Below are positions 54,112-62,025 of a stretch of DNA of 64,000 nt, in pieces (the first letter of the stretch is position 1; the number at the start of each line of letters is the position of its first letter). This stretch comes from Paracoccus sp. C2R09. Lineage in GTDB: Bacteria > Pseudomonadota > Alphaproteobacteria > Rhodobacterales > Rhodobacteraceae. Under the pieces are notes generated by a model. It made no database searches. It was given only the letters and a program-made list of their open reading frames with translations, and was not told the origin of the DNA. The position numbers and the translations under genes are program-made. The stretch spans positions 1-64,000 of the forward strand of contig NZ_JAHKQB010000017.1 in the NCBI RefSeq assembly GCF_018860625.1. The letters run 5' to 3'.

Positions 54112-55455
54112 ATGAACGATCTGCAGAACCTTGCCGAAGCCCTGATCGACGCTGCCCGCAAGGCCGGCGCCGATCAGTCCGACGCGATGGCCGTCGATGC
54201 ACGCGCGACCGGGATCGACGTGCGCGACGGCACCCTCGAGAACGCCGAACGCGCCGAAGGGGTCGAGATCGGCCTGCGCGTGCTGGTCGGCGGCAGGCAG
54301 GGGGCGGTTTCGTCGTCGGACCATTCCCGCGATGCCATCGCGGCGATGGCCGAACGCGCGGTGGCCATGGCGCGCGCGGCCCCGGTCGACGACTGGCTGG
54401 GCCTTGCCGATCCCGAACAGCTTTCGCCACGCCGCGATGCCGCGGGTCTGGACCTGCACGACGACGCCCTCGAACCCGAACCTGCGCATCTGCAGGATCT
54501 TGCCCTGCGCGCCGAGGCTGCGGCCCTGTCGGTCGCGGGCATCTCTCAGGTCGAGAGCGCGAATGCCAGCTGCAGCAGCAAGCGGCTGTGGCTTGCGGCA
54601 TCGAACGGGTTTTCGGGGGGATACGGACGCAGCAGCCACGCGATCTCGGCGGTGGCCATCACCGGCGAAGGCACGCGGATGGAGCGCGATTACGCGGGCG
54701 AGGGGCGGATCTTTGCGGCCGACCTTCCCACCCCCGAAGAGATCGGCCTGCTGGCGGGCGAACGCACCGTCGCACGCGCAGGGGCGAAGAAGCCCCCCAC
54801 CGGTGCCTTTCCGATCCTGTTCGACCGGCGGGTCTCGGCCTCGTTGATCGGGCATCTGCTGGCGGCGGTGAACGGCAGCGCGGTCGCGCGGGGCGCCAGC
54901 TGGCTGCGGCGCGATCTGGGCGAACAGGTCCTGCCGCAGGGCATGACCCTGTCCGAGGACCCGCTGCGCCCCCGTCATCCGGCATCCCGCCCCTTCGACG
55001 GCGAAGGGCTGGCCACCTATGGCCGCGACATCGTGGCGGACGGCATCCTGCAGGGCTGGACGCTGGACCTGGCCACTGCGCGCAAGCTGGGCATGGACAG
55101 TACCGCATCGGCGGTGCGCGGGCTGGCCTCGGCCCCGTCCCCGGGGCACAGCAACATCCTGCTGACCCCGGGCGACCGCGATCAGCAGGCGCTGATCCGC
55201 GACATGGGGCGCGGGCTGATCGTGACCTCGATGCTGGGGGCGTCGATCAACGGCACGACGGGCGATTATTCGCGCGGGGCCGCGGGCTTCTGGGTCGAGA
55301 ACGGCCAGATCGCCTGGCCCGTCAACGAATGCACCATCGCGGGCAACCTGCGGCAGATGCTGATGACGCCGATCGCCGCGAACGATGCGCTGCCCTGGCG
55401 CGCCTTCGAGGTGCCCAGCCTGCTGGTCGAGGGGATGACCGTTGCAGGGGCCTGA
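54112..55455 (+). CDS. pmbA: TldE/PmbA metalloprotease-complex subunit
   Basis: TldD-TldE digests leader peptides and unfolded peptides; in E. coli it matures microcin B17 and degrades the CcdA antitoxin. TldE (PmbA) is the non-metal subunit. The 447-residue protein matches it: QSDAMAVDARATGIDVRDG near the start, YGRSSHAISAVA, FPILFDRRVSASLIGHLLAA and GTTGDYSRGAAGFWVENG. No HExxxH metal motif is seen, fitting TldE rather than TldD. cysQ begins inside its 3' end with a TTG codon. Confidence 0.9.
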   Translation: MNDLQNLAEALIDAARKAGADQSDAMAVDARATGIDVRDGTLENAERAEGVEIGLRVLVGGRQGAVSSSDHSRDAIAAMAERAVAMARAAPVDDWLGLADPEQLSPRRDAAGLDLHDDALEPEPAHLQDLALRAEAAALSVAGISQVESANASCSSKRLWLAASNGFSGGYGRSSHAISAVAITGEGTRMERDYAGEGRIFAADLPTPEEIGLLAGERTVARAGAKKPPTGAFPILFDRRVSASLIGHLLAAVNGSAVARGASWLRRDLGEQVLPQGMTLSEDPLRPRHPASRPFDGEGLATYGRDIVADGILQGWTLDLATARKLGMDSTASAVRGLASAPSPGHSNILLTPGDRDQQALIRDMGRGLIVTSMLGASINGTTGDYSRGAAGFWVENGQIAWPVNECTIAGNLRQMLMTPIAANDALPWRAFEVPSLLVEGMTVAGA

Positions 55456-56221
55456 GGCCGATCTGAAGCTTCTGACGCAGGCAGCGCTGGCGGTCGGCCC
55501 CATCGCCATGCGCTTCTGGCGCAACGATCCGCAGACCTGGGACAAGGCCGACGATGCAGGCCCCGTGACCGAGGCCGACCTGGCCGTGAACGACGCGCTT
55601 CTGGCGCGCCTGTCCGCCGCGCGCCCCGATTACGGCTGGCTGTCCGAGGAAAGCGAGGCGAATCCGGACCGCCTGGACGCGCAGCACTGCTTCATCATCG
55701 ACCCGATCGACGGGACCCGCGCCTTCATCGACGGACAAGAGGGCTTCGCCCATTCGCTGGCCGTCGCCAGGGGCGACCGGATCACGGCGGCGGTGGTGCA
55801 TCTGCCGGCGCTGGACCTGACCTATACCGCGCATGAGGGCGGCCCCGCGCTGCTGAACGGGCAACCCATCGCGCCCACGGGCGCCGATATCGACGGGGCC
55901 AGGATCCTGACCTATCGCGGGGTGACGGATCCCGCGCATTGGAGCGGCGGGCAGGTGCCGCCCTTCAGCCGTCAGTTCCGGTCATCGCTGGCATGGCGGC
56001 TGTGCCTTGCCGCCGAGGGGCGCTTCGACGCGGCCCTGTCGTTGCGCGCGGCATGGGAATGGGACATCGCCGCCGGCAGCCTGATCGCGGAACGCGCGGG
56101 CGCGGCCGTCAGCGACCGCCGCGGCGGGCGCATGCGCTTCAACAGCCCGCGTGCGCTTCTGGACGGCATGGTCGTGGCGGGGCCGCATCTGCACCGCCAG
56201 CTGATCGCCGCCCTGGCCTAG
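55442..56221 (+). CDS. cysQ: 3'(2'),5'-bisphosphate nucleotidase / inositol monophosphatase family
   Basis: CysQ hydrolyses 3'-phosphoadenosine-5'-phosphate from sulfate assimilation. The 259-residue protein has the metal-binding motifs of the family: LSEES (near 63-67), IIDPIDGTRAF (near 83-93) and WEWDIAAGSLIAERAG (near 201-216). Inositol monophosphatase remains an alternative. I use a TTG start at 55442, 14 bases inside tldE, preceded by GAGGGG; the next ATG would cut the first helix. Its stop TAG shares the palindrome CTAG with the convergent regulator gene. Confidence 0.85.
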   Translation: MQGPEADLKLLTQAALAVGPIAMRFWRNDPQTWDKADDAGPVTEADLAVNDALLARLSAARPDYGWLSEESEANPDRLDAQHCFIIDPIDGTRAFIDGQEGFAHSLAVARGDRITAAVVHLPALDLTYTAHEGGPALLNGQPIAPTGADIDGARILTYRGVTDPAHWSGGQVPPFSRQFRSSLAWRLCLAAEGRFDAALSLRAAWEWDIAAGSLIAERAGAAVSDRRGGRMRFNSPRALLDGMVVAGPHLHRQLIAALA

Positions 56222-57756
56222 AACAACCCCGATTTCGCGATGCCCAGCAAGCCCAGCCTGCGCAGCGTATCGACCGGGTAATCCTCGCTTGCCATCAGAT
56301 CCAACGAGAAATCGGGCTCCAGCTTCTTTAGCGCGCGCAATGCCTCGGCGGCACCCGCCTCGTCCCGGGTGGCAAAGCGCAGTGCCGAGAGGAATCGAAG
56401 GGCCGGCCGGTTGTCGGGCGCGTGGCGATGCACGGCCTCCAGGTGGCGCATCGCACCGGGCAGGTCGCCCGCCCGCATCAGCGCGACCCCGATGCCCAGA
56501 TGCCAGTTCGCCGGGTTGATGCTGGACAGCGCCTGCGTCAGCCCCTGCTGCGCCTGCATGGCGCTGTCGGCATTGCGCCCGATCCCCGCCAGCGCACGGG
56601 AATGCGCCAGGCGCGCAAGGGGGTTCTGGCTGTCGATCACCACCGCCTGGCGCGACAGCTCGAACGCCAGATCGTCGCGGTCCAGGAACGCCTCGACCAC
56701 GGAACTGACGGCCAGCGCGGTCGCATGATAGGGGGCCGCCTGCCGCGCCCTGGCCGCGAATTCCGCAGCCTCGGCGATGGCCTTGCCGGGATTGGGGTCC
56801 AGGCGCTCATAGGCGTGGGTCGTGCGGATCCATGCCCGCAGCGACAGGGTCACGGCAGGGGTCACGCTGTCGCCCAGCCGCGCCAGCACGTCATCGGCGC
56901 GGCGCAGACGATCCGTGCTGAAGCTGAACACATCCCCGAACGAGATCTGCAGCGCCGCCCCCAGCCGCGTGCCGTGATCCAGCACCTGCAGCATCCCCAG
57001 ACAGGACCGTGCCACGAATTCGCCCATCTGCCCGCCCAGATCCGCAACGGCCGAGGAAAAGCGCTGCGACCACATCATCCGGCCCGAAGGCTGGTGGGTC
57101 AGCATCACCAGGAAGTTGAACGTGTCGCCCTGCATGTTGGCCATGGATTTGACGATCACGCAGGGACCCTCGGCGGCATCGACGCCCGACAGGATCTCGA
57201 CCGGCAGCAGGTCGCCCACGCGCCCCGCGGCCTCGGACAGGATCATGCCGCCGATGACCTGCGCATCCTGGCTGGACGAGATCGGTTCCTGCAGGATCAG
57301 GGCGGGCAGGGCGTCGGGCGCGGGATCGGGCGTCTCGGGGTGGGATGCGGCAGCCTGGCGGGCATCGCGCAGCCAATCCTCGAATTCGGGGTCGGGGATG
57401 TCCAGATCGGCGCCGAATTCCGGCAGCTGGCCATCCGCGCCGGGTCGGGGACGCATGTCCACGCGCAGCATTTCGGGATCCAGCCCGACCCAGCCCGGTC
57501 CGGTGATCAGCGCCTGCCGGTGATCGCCCAGCGCGATGCGGATCTCTCTCAGGACTTGGCGAAGGCTGGCATTGCCATGTTCCGGTTCGCGGTCGCTGAA
57601 CAGCAGGTCCTGCAGCCGCGCCCGGTGCAGGCGCATCCCCCGCGCCGTCCCCATGATCGCCAACGCCCCCCGCGCACGCATTCCGCGCGGGGTCAGGCGG
57701 ATATCGCCGGGGCCCGTCAGTTCGACCGGGCCGATCAGGGACAGAACAAGGATCAT
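56218..57756 (-). CDS. SARP-like winged-helix regulator with TPR region
   Basis: The 512-residue protein begins with a domain resembling the DNA-binding part of SARP/BTAD regulators (LIGPVELTGPGDIRLTPRG, then RARLQDLLFSDREPEHGNASLRQVLREIR), about 1-100. The C-terminal third (about 330-490) has tetratricopeptide-like helices such as LARLAHSRALAGIGRNADSA. Residues 160-300 are unassigned and may bind a ligand. Cytoplasmic; no membrane segment. The ATG at 57756 leaves room for a promoter shared with the divergent gene; ATG at 57825 has a better ribosome site and remains possible. It likely regulates the divergent PAP2/protease operon. Confidence 0.6.
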   Translation of the reverse strand: MILVLSLIGPVELTGPGDIRLTPRGMRARGALAIMGTARGMRLHRARLQDLLFSDREPEHGNASLRQVLREIRIALGDHRQALITGPGWVGLDPEMLRVDMRPRPGADGQLPEFGADLDIPDPEFEDWLRDARQAAASHPETPDPAPDALPALILQEPISSSQDAQVIGGMILSEAAGRVGDLLPVEILSGVDAAEGPCVIVKSMANMQGDTFNFLVMLTHQPSGRMMWSQRFSSAVADLGGQMGEFVARSCLGMLQVLDHGTRLGAALQISFGDVFSFSTDRLRRADDVLARLGDSVTPAVTLSLRAWIRTTHAYERLDPNPGKAIAEAAEFAARARQAAPYHATALAVSSVVEAFLDRDDLAFELSRQAVVIDSQNPLARLAHSRALAGIGRNADSAMQAQQGLTQALSSINPANWHLGIGVALMRAGDLPGAMRHLEAVHRHAPDNRPALRFLSALRFATRDEAGAAEALRALKKLEPDFSLDLMASEDYPVDTLRRLGLLGIAKSGLF

Positions 57757-57864
57757 GGTGCCATGCGTGGTAACTTCGGCAATATACTTAACCTTTAACA
57801 CGTTTCTGTGATAGCATCGGTGCATCGAAGCCCCCTGGATTTAGCCAAAGTTGCGGGATCGACG

Positions 57865-58938
57865 ATGTCATTGTTCCATGCCAAGCACGCGAAACATGCA
57901 AAGCACGCCAAGGCCGAGGATGCCGGGGGTGCCGCCACGCTGACGACGCTGGCCCTGATCCGGTCCCGCGATGCCATCGTGGGCTCTGAACTGATGAATC
58001 CGGTGGCAGGACAGCCCCCGTCGCTGGACCCGGGGCAGCGGCTGCTGCGGATGGATGCGGATCACCGCGCGGCGGTCCTCGTGGCAGAGCTGCTCGAAGG
58101 GGTGCGCTTCGAAAGCTCGGGGCCCGCCGAGGCCGCGCATTCCGCGGCAATCCTGTGGCAGGACGCATCGGGCGGCACCGTGATCGCCAAGATCGCACGG
58201 CCCGATCTCTCGCAGTTCCGCGAGGCGGTCGAGATGGTCGGAAACTATGCCGAACTGCGCCCCGACCGCGTCCCCGAGATCGAGGTTCAGCGCGCCGAGC
58301 TGCTGCCCTTCTTCGCCTCGATCCTTCCGCTGGAGGAATCGAGATCCGAGGCGCTTCTGGAAATGCTCTATCGCGGGTTGGACATCACGACCCATCTGGT
58401 GATGCGCATGAAGCTGGCGCTGGCCTGCCCGCGTCCATCGCAGTTCAGCGACCGCATCCAGCCGGTGATCCCCGTGCCGTCCCACGCCACCCTGCCCAGC
58501 GGCCATGCGACGCAGGCCTTCTGCCTTGCGACCATGCTGTCCCTGATCCGCGATTCCGCGGCCAAGGTCGATGCGTCCGACAGGCTGTTCCGCATGGCCT
58601 GCCGCATCGCGATCAACCGGACGGTGGCGGGCGTGCATTTCCCCGCCGACAGCGCCGCGGGGGCGGTGCTGGGCATCCAGATCGGGCGATACCTGATGGC
58701 GCGCGCCGGGCGATGCGACCCGATGCGCAGCGGCAGCTTCGACGGCACAGCCTTCGTGGATGGCACGCCGGGCGATCCCGTCACCCGCGATTTTCACTAC
58801 CAGGTGCTGCAGGACATGATGGAGGGGCGCGACCCGTCCACCGCCTTCACCCCCGTCGCGGTGCCCCCGCCCGGCGCGCCACTGTGGACCGTTCTGATCG
58901 AACGCGCCGTCAAGGAATGGGGGGCAAGATGGAGCTGA
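57865..58938 (+). CDS. PAP2/vanadium-haloperoxidase superfamily protein
   Basis: The 357-residue protein has the active-site pattern of PAP2 phosphatases and vanadium haloperoxidases: KLALACPRPSQF (K-x6-RP), PSGHATQAF with His214, and R252-x5-His258-x3-Asp262 in NRTVAGVHFPAD. It has no clear signal peptide and no multiple membrane spans, which favours a soluble haloperoxidase-like or acid-phosphatase enzyme over a membrane lipid phosphatase. Residues 5-16 are four HAK triplets (HAKHAKHAKHAK), an odd basic/histidine tail. The next small gene overlaps its end. The chemistry and substrate are unknown. Confidence 0.75.
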   Translation: MSLFHAKHAKHAKHAKAEDAGGAATLTTLALIRSRDAIVGSELMNPVAGQPPSLDPGQRLLRMDADHRAAVLVAELLEGVRFESSGPAEAAHSAAILWQDASGGTVIAKIARPDLSQFREAVEMVGNYAELRPDRVPEIEVQRAELLPFFASILPLEESRSEALLEMLYRGLDITTHLVMRMKLALACPRPSQFSDRIQPVIPVPSHATLPSGHATQAFCLATMLSLIRDSAAKVDASDRLFRMACRIAINRTVAGVHFPADSAAGAVLGIQIGRYLMARAGRCDPMRSGSFDGTAFVDGTPGDPVTRDFHYQVLQDMMEGRDPSTAFTPVAVPPPGAPLWTVLIERAVKEWGARWS

Positions 58939-59111
58939 CATCCGGCTGGGCCGATCCCGAACCCATGGCCGAGGGCGGCATCGCGGGGCTGTCCCCCTAT
59001 CTGCAGGACCGGCTGGAGCGCGAGGCCATCCCGAAATCGGGCAAGGACGCCCTGCCGCCCGAACAGGACCGACTGCTGGACCAGCTGCTGTCCGCAGCCT
59101 TCCGGGAATGA
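58929..59111 (+). CDS. 60-residue hypothetical protein in the protease cassette
   Basis: This short gene overlaps the upstream PAP2-type gene by 10 bases and the downstream protease gene by 4 (ATGA), so it is translationally coupled on both sides, which argues strongly that it is real. The protein is acidic and helical (LSPYLQDRLEREAIPKSGK, DRLLDQLLSAAFRE) with no known domain. It might be a protease propeptide-like partner or an adaptor; that is speculation. Confidence 0.55.
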   Translation: MELTSGWADPEPMAEGGIAGLSPYLQDRLEREAIPKSGKDALPPEQDRLLDQLLSAAFRE

Positions 59112-60841
59112 TCGGCGGGGCGGATCTTCAGGCGATGACCGCCGCGCTGTTCGCGCCGGGGCTGGTGGTGCTGCCCGATGCGGTCAATCCGTCGCCGCGT
59201 GCCATCCCGGTTCTGGATCCTGCCCATCTGTTGATGGATGCGGCCGACCTGCCCGATCCCGAAGGCGGCTGCATCACCGGCGTGATCGACGACGCGATCC
59301 CCTTCGCGCATGAACGGTTCCGGGTGGGTGACCGACGGTCGCGGGTCGCATCTCTCTGGGCGATGGATGCGGCGCACGACCCTGCGGGGCCGGGGCGCGA
59401 CCTGCCTGCGGGGATCGAACTGCGCGGCGCGCGCATATCGCATTGGCTGCGCGACCTGGCCCAAGGCCGCATCGCGACCGAGGACGGCATCTATCGTGCG
59501 GCGGGCATCGTCGACATGAACCGCCAGACCACCCATTCGGCGGCCTTCGCGGCGGGCCACGGGGCGGCGGTATCGCTGCTGGCCGCAGGGATGGCACCGG
59601 ATGACCCGCGGGGCCGGAACATCCCCCTGATCGGGGTGAACCTGCCGCCCCGCATCCTGGCCGACACGACGGGCACCCTGGCCCCCGGCGTGATGATCGC
59701 GGCGGTGCTGTTCGTCCTGACCCGGGCACGACGTCTGTGCCGCCAGGTCGAGTCCCATCGCGGGCTGCCCGCAAATTCCGTCCGGCTGCCCGTGGTGCTG
59801 AACATCAGCCTGGGGCTGACGGCGGGGCCGCGCGACGGTTCCAGCCTGATCGAGCGTTTCCTCGATGCCGTCTCGGGCCACGTGGCGCCGGATCTGGGCC
59901 CGGTGCGGATCGTCCTGCCATCGGGAAACCACCGCATGGCGCGGCTGCGGGCGACCCTGCCCGTGGGCCGGCGGCTGGAATGGAACCTGCCCCCCGACGA
60001 TCGCACCGTGACACCGCTCGAGATCTGGGGCCCCGTATTGGCCGCGCCCCCCGCATCCCCCATGCAGATCACGCTGGACGGCCCCGGAATGATCGCCCGG
60101 ACCACGGGCTTCACGGCCCATGGACAGGTCGCGCGGCTTCACGACAACCGTGGCGACGTGATTGCCCGCGCCTATTGCACGCTGACCGCGCAGGTCGGTC
60201 CGGGCTGGCGCGAATGCGTGACCGTGATCCTGGACCCGACCTGTCCCGAACGCCCCGGCGATCCCTGGCTGACGGCGGGGCAATGGGGCATCTCGATCGC
60301 GCCGGGATCGTCCCCCGGCGATTATGCCCTGTCCCTGCAACGCGACGACGTGCTGCGGGGCTTCCCCCGCGAGGCCCGCCAGAGCAGGCTTGTCGATCCC
60401 GCCTATCACGAACTGCGCCCCGACGGTTTTCCCATTCCCTTCGACCCGGTGGGCGGGGCCGCGGCAGTCCAGCGAAGCGACACGATCAACGCCTATGCCA
60501 CGGGGTCGCGAACCCTGCGCGCGGGCGTCGTGGACCACCAGTTCGACCGCTGCGTCATCTACAATTCGCTGATCGATCGCGAGATCGGGGGCGATGTCAT
60601 GGTCCGGATCGACAGCGCGCCCTTCGATGACGGGATGATCGTGCGGGGACGCGGATCGGGCAGCTTCGCGATCATGTCGGGCAGTTCGCTGGCGGCACCC
60701 TGGGTCTCTCGTTGGTTGGCAGGTCGCATGGCCGCAGGGGCACGGCCCGGAACGCGCCAGGAGATGATAGCCTTGGCCATGGCCGATGGGACAGGCCACC
60801 CGCCGATCCTGCCGGGCCCGGGGCGGCCCTGGCGGCGCTGA
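59108..60841 (+). CDS. Subtilisin-like serine protease (S8)
   Basis: The 577-residue protein keeps the subtilase catalytic triad: Asp61 in ITGVIDDAIPF, His151 in GHGAAVSLLAAG and Ser527 in SGSSLAAPW. The oxyanion Asn is in LPSGNHRM. GSS replaces the usual GTS. There is no signal peptide, so it probably acts in the cytoplasm or is delivered by an unrecognised route. About 200 residues between the Asn region and the Ser motif are an insertion or second domain (beta-rich, ITLDGPGMIARTTGFTAHG). It forms a tightly packed operon with the PAP2-type and 60-residue genes. Confidence 0.82.
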   Translation: MIGGADLQAMTAALFAPGLVVLPDAVNPSPRAIPVLDPAHLLMDAADLPDPEGGCITGVIDDAIPFAHERFRVGDRRSRVASLWAMDAAHDPAGPGRDLPAGIELRGARISHWLRDLAQGRIATEDGIYRAAGIVDMNRQTTHSAAFAAGHGAAVSLLAAGMAPDDPRGRNIPLIGVNLPPRILADTTGTLAPGVMIAAVLFVLTRARRLCRQVESHRGLPANSVRLPVVLNISLGLTAGPRDGSSLIERFLDAVSGHVAPDLGPVRIVLPSGNHRMARLRATLPVGRRLEWNLPPDDRTVTPLEIWGPVLAAPPASPMQITLDGPGMIARTTGFTAHGQVARLHDNRGDVIARAYCTLTAQVGPGWRECVTVILDPTCPERPGDPWLTAGQWGISIAPGSSPGDYALSLQRDDVLRGFPREARQSRLVDPAYHELRPDGFPIPFDPVGGAAAVQRSDTINAYATGSRTLRAGVVDHQFDRCVIYNSLIDREIGGDVMVRIDSAPFDDGMIVRGRGSGSFAIMSGSSLAAPWVSRWLAGRMAAGARPGTRQEMIALAMADGTGHPPILPGPGRPWRR

Positions 60842-60932
60842 GGGGCCTTCACGCGCATATTCACGCCCCTTTCACGGGGGGATGCGAATCAATTGATGGA
60901 ACGAAGCAAGGCGATCCCGAAGGAGACCGAAA

Positions 60933-61274
60933 ATGGACAAGGGCATCCGCGATTATCAGGACTTCATGTCCCAGCTGGGCATTCTGGGTGCTGAACCGAA
61001 ACGTCAGCCCGTCCCGGAAACCGCCGAGAGCGTCAGCATCCGCCGTCTGGAACGCGAGAATGCCCTGCTGATCGACCATGCCGAGATGCTGGCCTGCGCG
61101 CTTGGGGCCTGCCCCAACTGCTGGGGCACGATTTCTGATTGCGAGGAATGCGGCGGCATCGGAAGCCCCGGCGCATTCAAGCCGGACCGGTCCTGCTTCG
61201 ACCATTTCGTCCTGCCGGTGATCGCCCGCGTGATCGGGCGCGATCCGTTCGAGACCAGCCTCGAGAAGGGCTGA
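60933..61274 (+). CDS. Small protein with a cysteine cluster (zinc-ribbon-like)
   Basis: This 113-residue protein has a helical N-terminus (RRLERENALLIDHAEMLACALG) and a cluster CPNCWGTISDCEECGGIG, resembling CxxC-x-G zinc motifs of DnaJ-type ribbons. A C-terminal segment SFDHFVLPVIARVIG-like is hydrophobic. AAGGAG precedes the ATG. It lies 91 bases after the protease gene on the same strand and ahead of a strong terminator, so it may be the last gene of that operon. Function unknown. Confidence 0.65.
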   Translation: MDKGIRDYQDFMSQLGILGAEPKRQPVPETAESVSIRRLERENALLIDHAEMLACALGACPNCWGTISDCEECGGIGSPGAFKPDRSCFDHFVLPVIARVIGRDPFETSLEKG

Positions 61275-61345
61275 GGGTCATTCCAGAGATATCCGCAGAC
61301 CTGTTTGTTTAACGAGTCACTCCCTGCTTACGTTACCTGCGGATC

Positions 61346-61382
61346 GACCGGCAGAGCCCATGGCCCTGCCGGTCACCTTTTT
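61346..61382 (+). terminator. Rho-independent terminator
   Basis: GACCGGCAG (61346-61354) pairs exactly with CTGCCGGTC (61366-61374), followed by a T-run at 61378-61382. It ends the plus-strand cassette just before the convergent pqiC gene. Confidence 0.85.
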
Positions 61383-61386
61383 GGGC

Positions 61387-62022
61387 TCAGAAGATGCCCG
61401 CGAAATCCAGATCGTCGGTCCGGCTGGTCGTGGTCGCGATGGCTGCGCCGGGGCCCGACAGGCTGGCGATCTGTGCCGCCAGCTGGCTGATCGCCTCGCC
61501 CGCGGCACGGGCGGTCGCGCCGGGGCCGGGTTCACCCAAGGGCACCTGGATGTCGAAGCTGCGGGCATAGTTGGTGCCCGATCCCTTGAGCCCGTCATCG
61601 GACACGAAATACCGACCGCTGAGGCGATAGATGCCGTTCGCCTGCGACAGCGCGCGTTCCACGCGCACCTCGACCACCCGGGCGGGCGGTTCGGCCAGGG
61701 GCCATGGTTCGCCGATGACGGTCGCGCCCGACACCTCGGAGATGGTGCGCGCCAGCGTCGTGGTGAAGGCGCGCGACGGGTCGTCGGCCCAGATGTCGTC
61801 GGGATTCGACCGCACCGCCCCGTCCGCGGTCTGGAAGGCGACCTCCTGATCGGATGCGTATTCGGGAAGCTGGACGTCCTTCAGCTCGGCCGTGCCCAGG
61901 CGGTTGGGCACCTGGACGCCCGTCACGGGCGGGTCGATCAGGTATCGGCCCGTGGCCTCGGGGTTCGAACAGGCTGCCGTCAGCAGGCAGATTGCGGGGA
62001 ACGCGGCGCGAAGAATGGTCAT
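61387..62022 (-). CDS. pqiC: PqiC-like ABC-transport auxiliary lipoprotein
   Basis: The 211-residue protein has a lipoprotein signal with lipobox LTAAC (Cys18). The mature part matches the ABC_trans_aux/PqiC family (YLIDPPVTG, VEVRVERAL, YRLSGRYFV). PqiC is an outer-membrane lipoprotein that caps the PqiB channel in the Pqi lipid-trafficking system between inner and outer membranes. It lies 3 bases after pqiB on the same strand. Confidence 0.85.
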   Translation of the reverse strand: MTILRAAFPAICLLTAACSNPEATGRYLIDPPVTGVQVPNRLGTAELKDVQLPEYASDQEVAFQTADGAVRSNPDDIWADDPSRAFTTTLARTISEVSGATVIGEPWPLAEPPARVVEVRVERALSQANGIYRLSGRYFVSDDGLKGSGTNYARSFDIQVPLGEPGPGATARAAGEAISQLAAQIASLSGPGAAIATTTSRTDDLDFAGIF

Positions 62023-62025
62023 GGC

